Positions 35,132 through 47,066 of a DNA stretch of 64,000 nucleotides are shown one piece after another; position 1 is the stretch's first letter, and each line of letters begins with the position of its first letter. The notes beneath the pieces were generated by a model. It searched no databases, was not told where the DNA came from, and worked only from the letters and a program-made list of their open reading frames with translations. The stretch is from assembly GCA_900312665.1 (NCBI GenBank), contig ONZQ02000004.1, positions 618,047 through 682,046 on the forward strand, read 5' to 3'. Position numbers and translations under genes: made by a program. This stretch comes from Cephalotrichum gorgonifer (lineage: Eukaryota > Ascomycota > Sordariomycetes > Microascales > Microascaceae).

Positions 35132-36323
35132 GATGAAGATTAGAGCGGCTGCGTGAGCACCGGCTGATATGGTATGACGGGTTCTCGTAAGAGGATGCTC
35201 GCGGGTGAGGCGTCGTAAAAAAATAACGGCAGCGCGTCCGGATATGAGTTTGGCGGAGTGGCAGGTTTGGTCTTGCTTGGCCGTCTTGAGATTCTCGTTT
35301 AAGGTGGATAAGAATTTGGGAGGCAATTTGCAATACAATGCAGGGGTGCATGGACCAAGGCCCAAGTCGCACAGTTGCCAGGGGCACGGACCAATTCGAC
35401 GCTGGGCAACCACGTCTAACAGTGGCGGTTGTGTTTCGGCTGATTTAGCCGTGTTTGGATCTGGTAGCAGGGTACCAAGAAATACAGTGTTATTTTGAAG
35501 ACGCCAGCCCTGTGTTTACACTCTGACTCCTGCCTGAGACCGCAATTTCCTGGCAAAACCAAAGTTGGACGCACTGTACTCGGTACTGATCAAGTCCTTC
35601 AGCACCCAACTTGAGACGCCATCAAACGGCGAAACCCACCTGGCAAGCGAACTGGCAGCCAGTGTCTGAAGGAGCTGAGAAGGACGGGCGCTGACAAGTT
35701 GGCACAGCTGACAGGCTCGCCTGGCATGGTACATGGTACATGGCATTTGCTGGCACTCTAGCAGCGGGCAGAAGTCACCGTCCCATGTCTCATCCCACCC
35801 AAGACCTCTCGCTTCGGTTCACGGCAGGGCCAAGGAAGTCCAATCTCCCTCCACTTCTCGTCGGGTTCGCCGTCAATCGCCTTCTCTCCTTCTCACGACT
35901 TGATATCCACCCGTACGCGGCCATATCGTCACTCCATTAATCGTCGGGCCGCACGCCTTTTACTCTTATAATTCTTGACTTTGTCATTCCTTCGTTTAGT
36001 TCTTCCGTCTATATTCATTTGCTTTCTCTAATCGCTCATTCTGTCGACGTAGCCACAGCCACGATCTCACTTCCGCCGTCGCTCGTACCCATTCTCGTAT
36101 TCGAGTTGCATTGAAATCCTCGCTCATTTTTTTTTACCAACACCTGACAAGCGACACTCGTCTTTCGAACGCGCTTTTAATCCTTCAAGACTCTCGCCCA
36201 CCCTCGCTCTAGAACCCTTTGGTGTCGATCAAAGACCGCACAGCTCGACGGATAAGCAGTCGAACAACCCGTCTTTTGGCGCGAATACTACCCTCCTTGC
36301 CCTCTGTAACGGCCACCGACAAA
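35132..36323. other. divergent promoter FCF1 / CSI2-like gene
   Basis: A 1.2-kb upstream region of two divergent genes. The last ~300 bases before 36324 are pyrimidine-rich leader. An in-frame ATG at 36219 lies within this leader and would add 35 Arg-rich residues before the signal peptide. Confidence 0.5.
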
Positions 36324-37394
36324 ATGCGTCTGCCTGCGCCCCTTAGGCCATGGGGCCTCGAGAGCCTCGCTCTCTTGTCCGTATTGTCAACGGTTGTCCT
36401 CGCCCAGGGGAACAACAACAACAACAATAACGACGACAACGCGGACGAGCAGAATACTCCCACCCCGAGAACAACCAATACCCCCGCCGCGCCCACGAGG
36501 GACAATAATAATGAGGATCAGAAGACCACATCTTCGAGGAGTACATCCACGCGAACCACGAATACCCCGGATCCTACGCCCACCACGGCGGGACCTCTGC
36601 CCACCCTCAGTGATGGGAAAACCTCAACGGACAGCGATGCGCCTCTCCCTACTATACCCGGCGTTGCTGGCAGCTACAGCTACCCTGCCCCGGCTGTACC
36701 GCCCACCATAAACGCTCCCTTCATGGACCGGTCTACGTTGCCCAACGGCACCGTTTTCATAGCCGTGGGTGCAATCCTAGGCGCCTTTGGCCTCGCCATC
36801 CTCGTATGGCGTGCTATCGTCGCCTGCCTACTGCACAGATCCGTCGCCCGCGCCGCCGCCGCTCAGCACATGGCCAATGAGAAATCCACCCACCTCGCCC
36901 CGCCCGCCGCCTTTTACAAGAGCACTAAGCGAGAGCCCTCTCCACCTGGCCGGGGCGCCCGCAGGACCACCCGTGGTCCCGTCCCGTCCGGCACGCCGAG
37001 CCAGTCGAACCTCTTCTTCTCCCCGACCGCTGCCGGAACGGCCGCTGCGGGCGCCAACCGCGATTCCCAGTACCTCCCTTCAGGTTTCTACGCTGCCGGC
37101 TCCTCCCCAGCGCCCGGCTCCCAGTCTGCTCTTGGCTACTCGACTCTTCGACCCGACTCTAGGGGCCAGCAGTTCTCGCGCAACACGATGTACGAACACA
37201 GCCCCGAGGGCTCGCCCCACTATCCGGCGCGCCAGGCGGATCCCAGCATGAGCTCGCTGAATCTCGGCCAACCCGGCCAGCGGGCCCCCAGCGCCTACCT
37301 CGATGACCTTCTGGACGAGAACCCGGGCATGTTCCCCCCGCCCCAGATGCCGGCGCAGGCCGGCAGCAGACACTCGTCGCAAGGACGGCACTAG
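36324..37394 (+). CDS. single-pass membrane protein, CSI2/vacuolar-membrane type
   Basis: Single exon of 356 aa from the ATG at 36324, chosen because it begins an evident signal peptide (RPWGLESLALLSVLSTVVLAQ). A luminal Asn/Thr/Pro-rich segment follows, including an encoded poly-Asn run and many Thr/Ser for O-mannosylation. Then come the short conserved motif LPTLSDGKTSTDSDAPLPTI, a block preceding the membrane (INAPFMDRSTLPNGT), one transmembrane helix (VFIAVGAILGAFGLAILVWRA) and a basic, Ser/Pro-rich cytosolic tail. This order matches fungal proteins related to yeast Csi2, linked to chitin synthase 3 function, and others labelled vacuolar membrane protein. The family match is from memory of the PFM-R-S-LP-GT-FI-VG block. 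Cell-wall or vacuolar role is inferred only. Confidence 0.6.
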   Translation: MRLPAPLRPWGLESLALLSVLSTVVLAQGNNNNNNNDDNADEQNTPTPRTTNTPAAPTRDNNNEDQKTTSSRSTSTRTTNTPDPTPTTAGPLPTLSDGKTSTDSDAPLPTIPGVAGSYSYPAPAVPPTINAPFMDRSTLPNGTVFIAVGAILGAFGLAILVWRAIVACLLHRSVARAAAAQHMANEKSTHLAPPAAFYKSTKREPSPPGRGARRTTRGPVPSGTPSQSNLFFSPTAAGTAAAGANRDSQYLPSGFYAAGSSPAPGSQSALGYSTLRPDSRGQQFSRNTMYEHSPEGSPHYPARQADPSMSSLNLGQPGQRAPSAYLDDLLDENPGMFPPPQMPAQAGSRHSSQGRH

Positions 37395-38426
37395 GAGGAG
37401 GGCTTTTCTGATCGCCCTACAAGGCGGTGATGTGGGATTCGGTGACAGTGCCTCGTCGACTACGGCAAAGGACATAGGGGGAAGCGGGGGAAGATACATA
37501 ACATGTGGGCTGCACATATGCCTATGAGGACGAGAGCCTCGTCATAATATTGGCTCATTAGAGTCGTTTCCTTTACTCAGATGGTGGTGTCCTTGTACAC
37601 ACGGCAAGGAACCTCCACTACTCTCAACGAAAGGGATGGAGGAGGTGGTGGGGTGGCTGTCTATATATATCTTCGCTGCGCCGTGTGTGCATTCTACTTG
37701 GGGCTCATCGGCATACATCTAGAAGACTCGGGAGTCATTGGGGGGGGCGGGGGAGGTATTCGGGTTACTTTGTCCTTTGTTGGTTTTTCGTTTACCCCGT
37801 TCGTTTGCCGGTTCTCATACTCTGTCCCTTTTTTCTTCCCCCTTCTCTCCTTGTATGGGGCGTATCAAAGGACAAAAGGAGGTGGAAGAGGAAGTAATGC
37901 CTTGGAGCTTAGCGTAGCCCTTTTTTTATTTTTTTATCTTTATGAGTTTAAATAGGATATAAAACGAAACTTGATTCTTATCTTGACGAATATGGTGATG
38001 GTATGGCTGGTTTGTTTATTCCCGTCTACACTGGTAGGTGGGAGGGAGGAGGAGCAAGCTGTAGGACTGTGGAAGTGAGGGGACAAGGGGCGTAGAGAGC
38101 AGAGGGTGTGTACGTCAATGATGCAGCCCTGCTGTGCGTCATTTACACCGCGCCTACGCCGTGTAACTATGGGTACGCGGTGCGACGATCGTGTCCGTAT
38201 CCGTGCCGGACGTATTAGCAGTCAAAAGTGGTTCGTCATCCCGATACACTCTTCTTTGATATCTCCATATCTGGTCTATGACACAAGACTAAAAGAACTG
38301 CAAGGTATAATGATAACTCTAAAATGTCAGGGATCTGAAAACCCCCCTCCCCTTCTTTTCCTAAATTACCTTTCCCCTTTTTTATATAGCCAACTATGGC
38401 AACAACACACCCAAACCGCAACAAGA
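37395..38426. other. intergenic between convergent genes
   Basis: A 1-kb 3' flank of the CSI2-like gene and the ABC transporter. It includes CTATATATAT (about 37660) and T-rich tracts (37800-37940). The small frames here have low-complexity Phe/Gly sequences and are not supported. Confidence 0.5.
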
Positions 38427-41400
38427 CTACAGGCCCTCCAGCGCCTCCCTCGCGCTGCGTATGTCCTCGAGGCGTATCCCACTCCTCTCACACATGCCCT
38501 TGAACACCCCGCCCAGCTCCCACAGCTCCACCGGCGTGCCCAGCTCGGCGATGGACCCCGCGTCCATGACGCAGATGCGGTCGTACCCGACGATGGTGCG
38601 CAGCCTGTGCGCGATGCACAGGAGCGTCTTGCCCCTGAACCCCGTGGCGATGGTGGTCTGGATCTTCTCGTCCGTCTCCATGTCCACCGAGGACGTGGCC
38701 TCGTCGCAGACGATGATCTGGCTGCCCCTCACCAGCGCGCGTGCGAGCGCCATGAGCTGGCGCTGGCCGAGCGAGAAGTTGAGCCCGTCCTCCTCGACGA
38801 CGGAGTCCAGGTGCGTCGAGGTCTGGTCACGCGAGGGGGTCGCGTCCTGCGACGTGGAGCCGTTCGGGTGCTCCCCCTGCGGCTGCTGCTGGGGAGCTAC
38901 GAGGCCTGCCTGGCGAAGCGCGGACCAGAGCTCGAGGTCCGTGTGCTCCGAGAATGGGTCAAGGTTGCTCCGCACCGTGCCCTTGAACAGCGTGGGGTCC
39001 TGCGGGATGATGGCGAGCCGGGACCGGAGGTCCTGTAGCCCAATGGTCGAGATGTCGAGGCCGTCGATGAGGATATGGCCCCCGGATAGCTCGACGAGCC
39101 GGAAGAGCGTCGACATGATGGACGACTTGCCGGCCCCCGTGCGGCCCACGATCCCGACCCTCTCGCCGCCCCGGATGTGGATGTTTAGGTTCTGCAGAAC
39201 GAGCGGGAGGCCGTCGCGGTAGCGCATCTGCACGTTCTCGAAGGTGATCTCCCCCTTCTCAGGCCACGACTTGCGCACCTCGATGGTCTTCAGGGGTGCC
39301 TCCTCCTCGAGGTTGTTGCCGTAGTAGCGCAGGCGCTCGACGGCATTCATGGCGTTCTCCACCTCGGCGAGCTGCCGGATGAAGAACTGGAGCATCATGA
39401 CGATGGAGAGGAGGTAGCTGAGCACCAGACCGCTGATGGAGGGGGACACGTCGAAGCGCGAGGTCACCACGAGCATGCCCGTCACGAAGACCATGGCGTT
39501 GCCGATGAGGTCTAGCCGCAGAGAGAGCCAGCGCTGGTTGGAAAAGGTCAAGAAGTAGGCGGCGTCCATCTCGTCGATCGAGCTCCGCAGCTCGCCAATA
39601 AAGTGCTTCTGGAGGCCGTAGGCACGGATGGAGGCGATGCCGCTGAGGCCCTCGCCGAACTTGGCGAAGACTGTTGAACGGAGGACCGACTCGAAACGCT
39701 TGACCTCCCGCGCGGAGGCCCTATAGTACGCGGCGGCGAAGACGAAGAGGACAGAGAGGGGCACGAGGGCGATGGCGAAGTAGGGGAAGTAGGCGATGAT
39801 CAGGCAGAAGACAGCAATCATCATGGCGAGCGTGAAGAAGTACATCCTTATGGCATCCGTGAGGTTATTGTCCATGACGTCGACGTCGCGGGAGAACCGG
39901 TTCGTGATCCTCCCCAGAGGCGTGGTGTCGAAGAAGGACATGGGTGCGCGGAGGACCCTCGTCACGGCATCGTGTAGCATCCTCTTACTGGCCGTAGTCC
40001 CGAGTATGGTGAGGAGGACTGAGAAGAGGAACATGAGCACCACCTGGAGCACGCCGAGACCGGCGTAGCCGCCGATGTACTGCGCGTTGGTCAGCTTGAA
40101 CTTGCCCGATGTCCACCACGACAGCCAGAGGCCCGACACGATGTTGACCGCCTGCGAAAGCACGAGAGCAAATATGACGATGGGCACATTCCACATCGTC
40201 CCGGACGCCTTGATGTACGCCTTGTACACGGACCAGGGGACGCTCGCGAGCGCCCGCTCCTCCGCCTGCATGAGAGTAGCGCCCTTGCGCTTCTTTTTCT
40301 TCCCCCCCTCGTCGGGTTGGCCGTCACCCGCGCCGGGCCCCTTCCCGTCCTCATCCCCCTTCTTTTCGACCCCTGTTGATTCCATTAGGTTCTGGAATCC
40401 GACGTGGTCACTCATGAGGTTCTCAAAGGTGTCTACCGCCCGTATCGAGCCCTCTTCCATCCAGATGATGCGGTCGCATCTGTGTAGAACCCAAAGCTGG
40501 TGAGTTGCGAGGATCCTACACTTTCCCTTCAATAGGCCCGAGATGGCCTGGTCGAAGATGTGTCGCCCGACATGGGCGTCGACGGCGCTGAGGGGATCGT
40601 CCATGAGGACGATGTCAGCATTGAAGTAAATCGCTCGCGCAATGTTAAGCCGCTGCTTCTGGCCGCCGGAGATGGTGATGCCTCGCTCGCCGATCTCGGT
40701 CATGTCTCCATTTGGCAGCATGTCTAGGTCCTGCTGAAGCGAGCAGCTAGAAAAAGATGTCAGCGTTGTCAGCCACAAATCCGCGCCGCCCCCTCCTAGA
40801 TGATAGGGGTGGAGNNNNNNNNNNNNNNNNNNNNGGGGGGGTTCCGGAGTATGTTCTGATGACTTACGCACGAATAACTTCCTGGTACCACTCCTTGTCC
40901 ATTTCTTTTCCGAACAAGATGTTCTCGCGAACAGTGGTGTTTTGGACCCAGGCAGACTGGGGACAAAACGCCCTCGACGCGCCGAGAATAACTTCGCCGT
41001 CCGTCTTCCTCATATCCCCAGCGAGGGCAGCGAGCAGCGAAGTCTTTCCGCTTCCGACCGTCCCAATGACGGCGACAAGCTCGTCCCGCTTGACCGAGAA
41101 ATCCAGGTCGCGGAGTTTAAACGGCTCCCTCTCGGCGACCGTGGTCGAGGAGCCCTCGGTTTCGTCTCCCGACGACGCCCGTTGCTTCTCGACGCCGGAC
41201 TCGGCCTGCTTGGTCGTGGATTTACCCTTGACGGTGGCTTCCGGATCCTGGGTCGGTGTCCGCTCCCAGGTGAAGGACGCGTGCCGCATCTCGAGCGCGT
41301 TATCCCCGTCAGGCTCGTAGATTACATCCTCCACCGTCTCCTCCGCCGTCAGGAACTCCTGGATCCGCTTCATCGAGGACCACGCGTCGACGACCTGCCC

Positions 41401-43018
41401 GAGGACGAGCGGGAGCATGTTGAGCGGGAGGCGCATGCTGTTGAATAGGGCCAGCGAGGAGAATATATTGGCCGCGCGCAAGTCATGGTCGGTCAGGGAG
41501 TAAGTAATGAACGAGAGCATGGCTGCGAAGACGGGAAGCGACAAGCTGATGGCGTTGATGGCGTTCCGGATGGAGAGGATGAACTGGATGCCGAGGATCT
41601 CGCGGTCGCGGATCTCCCTGAGGCGCCCGAGGAACGCGCTCTCCCAGCCGAAGTACTTGACGAACCGGACGGACTGGAGGATTTCCTGGGTCAGGCCGAC
41701 ACGCTGGTCGGTAATCTTGTTGACCCTCCTGCGGCGCGCAAAGAGGCCACGGATTGCCCGCATCAGGAGAGGCAGTGACACCACCAGGAGGGCGCATCCG
41801 GCCAGGGCGCTGTAGGTTAGGTTAATGATCAGGACGGTGATGGTGAGCAGGAGGGACACCGGCGCGCTCCATATCATGTGGAAGAGCGCGGAAGCCTGGT
41901 CGATTCGGTAGGTATCAACGCTCATCAGGTTGACAACGCGGCCGTTTCCCCAGCCGGTGCCGTCACCGGCCACATCTGACCCCCCCTTTCCGCCCCCCTT
42001 CTTTTCTTTGGACGCCTTCTTGGAAGCTTTAGGAGCGCCAGCGTCGTCCAGCCCTCCTGGGACGTCAGGGCTGTCCTCGGCGCCTCCTGCTTTTGCACGT
42101 CCAGACAGGACCATGGACTTTTCGAAAATAAGCCCGATAAGAACGGCCCTCACCTCCGCTCCGACGATCATGCCGCGGTAGATAAAGTGATTGGTACTCA
42201 TACTCTGGCACACCTGCATGGCCGTGATCCCTAGCACGAACCCGACCCCCTTGCCGATGGAGGGCGCTGAGCCGCCGATCATGTTCGCAACGTACGCGTC
42301 TGTGGCGAACTGGATGAGGAAGCGGAGGGTGAAGGGCGCGAGGACCATGAAGATCTGGGAGAAAAACGCTCCCACGGCACCGATCCAGATCTCGAAACGG
42401 AAAGTCTCGAAGATAGCCCATAGGAGCGGGTACTTATCGCCCCTCTCGCTGCGCGTCTTAAAGGATTCTCGGAGCTTCTCGGTCATGGGTTCGGCGGCCC
42501 TAGCCGGGTTGACGGTCCACAGGTCATTCCGTTCCAGAGGTCGTTTATAGCCAGTCTGCAGAGGAAAGGGAATAAGCACATGGTGTCTCAGGGGGAACCA
42601 TTGAACCACTGGGCTAATGGGTAAAGGGGGTGTTGCTTACAGTCATCAAAGGACCCATCCAGCTGAAAGTCAGAAGGCTCAAGAACGAGGCCGTGTTCTC
42701 CGGAGATGGCCTCTTCTCCGTCGGAACAGGAGGAATAGAGCCCCATCTGAGCGGGTTGAGCTTCCGGTACCACCTCTTCTCGGGCTGCTTCACGCTTGGT
42801 GGCGCCGTAGCCTGGGTAGTCGCCGAGGCGTCAGTTGCGTGACTCTTTGTGAGCTTTAACGCCGGGTCCCGCGCGGCCGACTCTGCCCCGGCCTTTAAGG
42901 CCTCCTTCTCTACATCATCTATACGGTCCAAGTCCTCCTCTTTCGTTATGGCGGCGGGCTGGGCGGACTCAGACTGTGGATCCGAGGCCTTCTCGGGCTT
43001 CTCGTCGAGTTCTACCAT
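38427..43018 (-). CDS. ABC transporter, ABCC family, YOR1-like
   Basis: Full-size exporter of the MRP/ABCC type without TMD0, like yeast Yor1 (oligomycin and organic-anion efflux at the plasma membrane). Three exons (43018-42641, 42555-40868, 40746-38427) give 1461 aa, close to Yor1. The cytosolic N-terminus ends in FLSLLTFSWMGPLMT followed by TGYKRPLERNDLW, the Yor1-type entry. NBD1 has Walker A GTVGSGKTS, signature ISGGQKQR and Walker B VLMDDPLSAVD with Asp instead of the catalytic Glu, normal for ABCC. NBD2 has GRTGAGKSS, FSLGQRQL and VCDEATSSVD with Glu. The 20-base N gap is inside intron 2, so coding is complete. A multidrug role is inferred. Confidence 0.9.
40815..40834. other. assembly gap (20 N)
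   Basis: Twenty undetermined bases beside a poly-G run, within the second intron of the ABC transporter gene. Splice sites on both sides are intact, so the protein is unaffected; the true gap length is unknown. Confidence 0.95.
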
Positions 43019-44679
43019 GATACGGTAAAACCTCTAATCGGCCCTGCAGCGCCGCGCGCGGTGGTGGACAGGCGAGGTTGATCGGACAAGGATCGCGGTG
43101 ATCAGCCAAGTTTTGGTCGTTCCTCGACTTATATCTTTGGCGAGGTAACGACTTTCTTTGTACCTTCCTCTTTTCCTGTGGGGAAAAAAAAAGTACGTGA
43201 AAAGCGAGTAGCGACTCTGCGAATGCGATTATAGAAGAAGAGAACACTCCAAATCTATTAATAAAGTATGGGCGGAAGAATCACCGAAGTCCAGTTAGCA
43301 CAAATAGATAACACCAGAGAAGGAAGCAGCAAGTTTATAAATCAGAGACATCGATGCGCCCAAGTACCCGTACTTGTATACGAGTACGCCAGTATTATTA
43401 GGTACGGAACGAACGAGAAAGCCGAAGGAGCTGGTCCATTTTTTGCAAGGATGAGGACGTGCCCACGCCATCGGGTACACCCCGCCGCTAAGAGTCGGCA
43501 ATGTCGGCGACCGGACTCCGATACTTTGCCCAGGACAGCCACTAGTCTCCTATTACCATACGAGTACTTGCTTATTCCAAGAGCCACGAGGGCCAATACT
43601 AGTTCGTCAAGAAATGCGCCTAGAAAAGCCTCCTGTCACCAATTGGGCGTTCGTGAACTTGGATTAATAATGGGGACACATCCCTGAAATCGGTACAAGT
43701 AAGTACCCACACCTACAAAATTGCGCAATCGGAACCTGTAAGAACCTAAACGGGGTTTACACCAAGTTATATCCGAAATCGAGTGGGATGTCCCACTATT
43801 TTGTCTGCCAAGCGTGGGAACGAGATGGGAACGAACGGGAACGGCAAGGATAATGAGGAAGCATCCCAGGAACGAGAAGAACAAGATCCAGAATGGGAAT
43901 CAATAAGTATTGAAGTACCACATGAGGGAGGGGCCCGCTGACACTTTTCATCCCTCCGCTTGTAAGCATTCTCGGAGAAGGATAAAAGTTTATTGCCTTT
44001 ATCGCACTTCCCCATTTCCCCATTTCCAAATCGAGATCCGATACCGCACCAAATTCCCCAGACTTTAAGGTTGTACGACCACGAATAATCAGAGACAGAC
44101 CGCCGTCGTCACCAGACGTGAGTATTGCGAAGTGACATCGCTCGCTGCCTAACAGGGGTACTGATCACGGCTCTGAGCGCGGGAGAGGTCATGCATCGGG
44201 GGCCTTCCTTCCCAGGAAGGTTCGAGGGCGAGAGAGAAGAGAGAAGGGGCAGGGGGTTAATTCAATCGTGGCCGGCGTTATTCCGCCCACTTACTTGTAC
44301 CGGCTAACACGGCAGCTATAACGGTGGTAAACACAAAACTTGTACTTGTACATCCGTGAAACGGTTGGACCGTGTGTGCCACACATGCTGCCTGCCGTGG
44401 TGCCGGTTAGGTGCGAGATATGCGAGCTTGATCCAACGGAGTTAAGGCTGTCAACAGGGGTGCGAATGGATGCTGCCTGGATTATGTTTCCATGGCATGG
44501 AACTCACGGCATCTTCGACAGCACCACATCCCGTCCTCTTCTCTTGGCGCTTCCAGGGTGTGACTTCCCACTCGAATCCTGCACTCGGAACGACTTATTC
44601 CGCATTCGGTATCATCTTGCGCTATCTACTCTGTATGGCTTCTATTCATCATCATTTACGAGCGTATGGCAATCGTGGC
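43019..44679. other. intergenic, no gene seen
   Basis: A 1.7-kb upstream region of the ABC transporter and 3' flank of the CobW gene. It has one of the densest clusters of the palindromic word family (43361-43388: AAGTACCCGTACTTGTATACGAGTACG) and others at 43559-43570 and 44338-44352. Short frames only. Confidence 0.5.
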
Positions 44680-45792
44680 TCAGAGTATCTTCGTAACGGC
44701 CAGCTCTCCCTCCTTCCCCCCCGCCAAGCCCAGTAACCCCCCCGCCTCCAACTTCTTCTTCCACTTAGTGCTCTCGTACCTCGCCAATATCATCGTCATG
44801 CGCAGCAACGTTTGCCGGCTCGACTCATGCTCCGCGACGTCCTCGGCCACGGGCGTGAACGTCCACCTTCCGAACGCCCAGTTCAAGATGTACCGGCCGC
44901 CGGGGTGAGGCGGCGTCGGCAAGCCGCTGTCGTCGTCCGAGTTCGTCGGCCCGGAGTCCAGCGTGAGGACGGCCTTGATCCTGTAGACCTCGTCCCTGGG
45001 CGCCGCCTTCAGCAGCGCTAGGACCTGAGCCGTGTCGACGGCAGAATCTGGCGGGCCCTTGACTTCGATAGAGAGCACCTCTACCTCGGTCTGGTGATCG
45101 TGCTTGTGGGAGTGCCCGTGATCGTCGAGGTCACCGTGGGCGTGTCCGTCACCAGGCCCCTCCGTGAGGCTTCTCGCCAGCGCGCCGTCGATCCCGAAGG
45201 CCAGGTCCGCGGACACCCACCCCTTGCTGCTCTTCACCCACGCGACGTCCACCTCTAGGTCGCCCAGCCTGTCCCGGCACTCGTCGAACCTGTCCTCCGA
45301 GCACACCTCCCACTTGTTGAACACCACCAGGTCCGTGTACCGCGCCTGGATCCTCGCCGTGTAGCTCGTATCCTCGTACCCCTTCCAGTTCTCTACATCG
45401 ATCACGCTCACCACTCCGTCGAGCACGTAGTTCCCCGTCTCCCGGGCCACCCTGTTTACTTCCAGCGCGAGAGTCGCCGGGAACGCGGATCCGCTTGTCT
45501 CAACCACGATCCTGTTCGGCGGCTGCTCGCTGTCGCTGAGCTCCTTCAGTGCATCGCCGAGCTGGCCAACGAGGTTGCAGCAGATACAGCCACCCAGTAG
45601 CTCCTGCACGCCGGAGATGGCGCTCGACGACGCCAGCTGCGAGTCGACGGCAAGATCGCCGAACTCATTCTTTAGGAGCGCGAGCCTGTAGTCCGGGTTG
45701 GCTGTACGGAGCTGTGGGATGAGGTTGAGGATCAGCGTCGTCTTGCCCGAGCCGAGGAAACCCGTTATTATGGTGATTGGGATGGGCGCCAT
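44680..45792 (-). CDS. CobW/COG0523 GTPase (zinc-chaperone type)
   Basis: Single exon of 370 aa. G3E-family metallochaperone GTPase. The P-loop GFLGSGKT is at residues 11-18, with switch region LLKNEFGDLAVD, the CXCC metal site in LGGCICCNL (Cys 69, 71, 72), a Walker B-like VVSVIDVENW and guanine motif VVFNKWE (N-K-x-E rather than NKxD). A His/Asp-rich loop (GDGHAHGDLDDHGHSHKHDH) near residue 210-230 is a likely metal-binding extension, followed by the CobW C-terminal domain (GGRYILNWAFGRWTFTP). Family members ZNG1/CBWD deliver zinc to methionine aminopeptidase. This one has a distinctly fungal C-terminus, so the client protein is uncertain. Confidence 0.9.
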   Translation of the reverse strand: MAPIPITIITGFLGSGKTTLILNLIPQLRTANPDYRLALLKNEFGDLAVDSQLASSSAISGVQELLGGCICCNLVGQLGDALKELSDSEQPPNRIVVETSGSAFPATLALEVNRVARETGNYVLDGVVSVIDVENWKGYEDTSYTARIQARYTDLVVFNKWEVCSEDRFDECRDRLGDLEVDVAWVKSSKGWVSADLAFGIDGALARSLTEGPGDGHAHGDLDDHGHSHKHDHQTEVEVLSIEVKGPPDSAVDTAQVLALLKAAPRDEVYRIKAVLTLDSGPTNSDDDSGLPTPPHPGGRYILNWAFGRWTFTPVAEDVAEHESSRQTLLRMTMILARYESTKWKKKLEAGGLLGLAGGKEGELAVTKIL

Positions 45793-47066
45793 GATGAGCG
45801 AGTGTGTGCGTAATATGCGTTGCTTTTGTTGCCTTTCCTTTCTTCTTCCTCTTCCCCTTTGCGCTTAAGAGGGTATGTATAGCAAGAGTGCCTTCCTAAT
45901 CCCGACACTGCCTCGAGGGAGTGAGAGAGGGAGAGCAGCTCGTAAATGTCGACACCCGATGGAACGAATGTGGAGGGGGAGGGGCAACGGAGAGTTTCTC
46001 CCTGGTTCCTGGTGGGGTACGTGGAATGTTTCAAGAAAGAAGAAGAAGAAAGAGGCGAGGCGGCATGCGTAGCCTGTAAGGTGAAAACCAGGTTTCCCCA
46101 CGAAGATTTGTAAATCCCGCGCCAGGAACGCCTGACTTGACTGGCTTACGAGAACGAGAACGACGGATCTTGAATCCAAATCTTTGCAATCTACTCGTAC
46201 GATTCCATCAACAATACCGAAAGAAGCAAAATCTTGGCTTCTACGATTCCATTGACAGACCCAGAATAGAACCCAATGGCTGGGGTAATTTTTTTTTTCC
46301 TTTGTCGCGTCGATTTACTCGTGGATTCTCCACATCGACAACCTTGAAGCCACACAACCCCGAAGCTCTCACCACAGGAGTTGTCGAGTAGCTTGGCAAA
46401 CGGTTCATACGCAGATTCCCGATCCACGACGGATGATCACTTTCCTCCTTGAGGAGAAACACCTCGCGCGGCAACAACGAAGTTGCCCGCAATACCTCCA
46501 TCCCCGAGGCCGGGTGTGCTTACGCTCATACCCCACCCCCCGGTCCGGTTGACCAGCTAGAGAAATTACTACAGGTATTGTATTTAAAATGTGATATGCC
46601 CCGTCTTTTGGCATCTCTTCGTCGACCAGACATACGGCGAGAGACTTCCTATCAAGGGCTGAGATTCCTTCTCCTGAGCATTTCCCGTAAAGGGGAAAGG
46701 CAACACGGCATTGTGAAGTGCGGAATGTCGGTCGTGGCGGCTCAGTTGTTTGCTTTTTGATGGAGAAGAAAGGAGAAAGAGGGAAAGTCTAGTAAGGAAG
46801 GGACCACCGCCTTAGTTTTATAGTCTTGGTCTGTCCCAAAAATTCGGTTAGTGATGACTAATCGGGAAACTTTGATCGTGAATACCCAAGCGTGGGCAGG
46901 TGTTGACATGTGTATATTTACGAAGGTTCCATCGTTTGCGATTCTGAGCTGATAGCAAGCCGTGGTCATTGTACTAGAACTGCTGCTCACAAGGTGTCTA
47001 TTTCTTCATGCGCTATGAGCCGCTTAGATACTTATCTAGGTATCGTTATTATGACCTACAAAGCCC
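45793..47066. other. intergenic, no gene seen
   Basis: A 1.3-kb upstream region of the CobW gene and 3' flank of the PPPDE/PUL gene. Short overlapping frames only. Confidence 0.5.

Noticed and set aside
38106..39038. 310-codon plus-strand frame over the ABC transporter 3' end
   Set aside because: Antisense shadow of the NBD2-coding exon.
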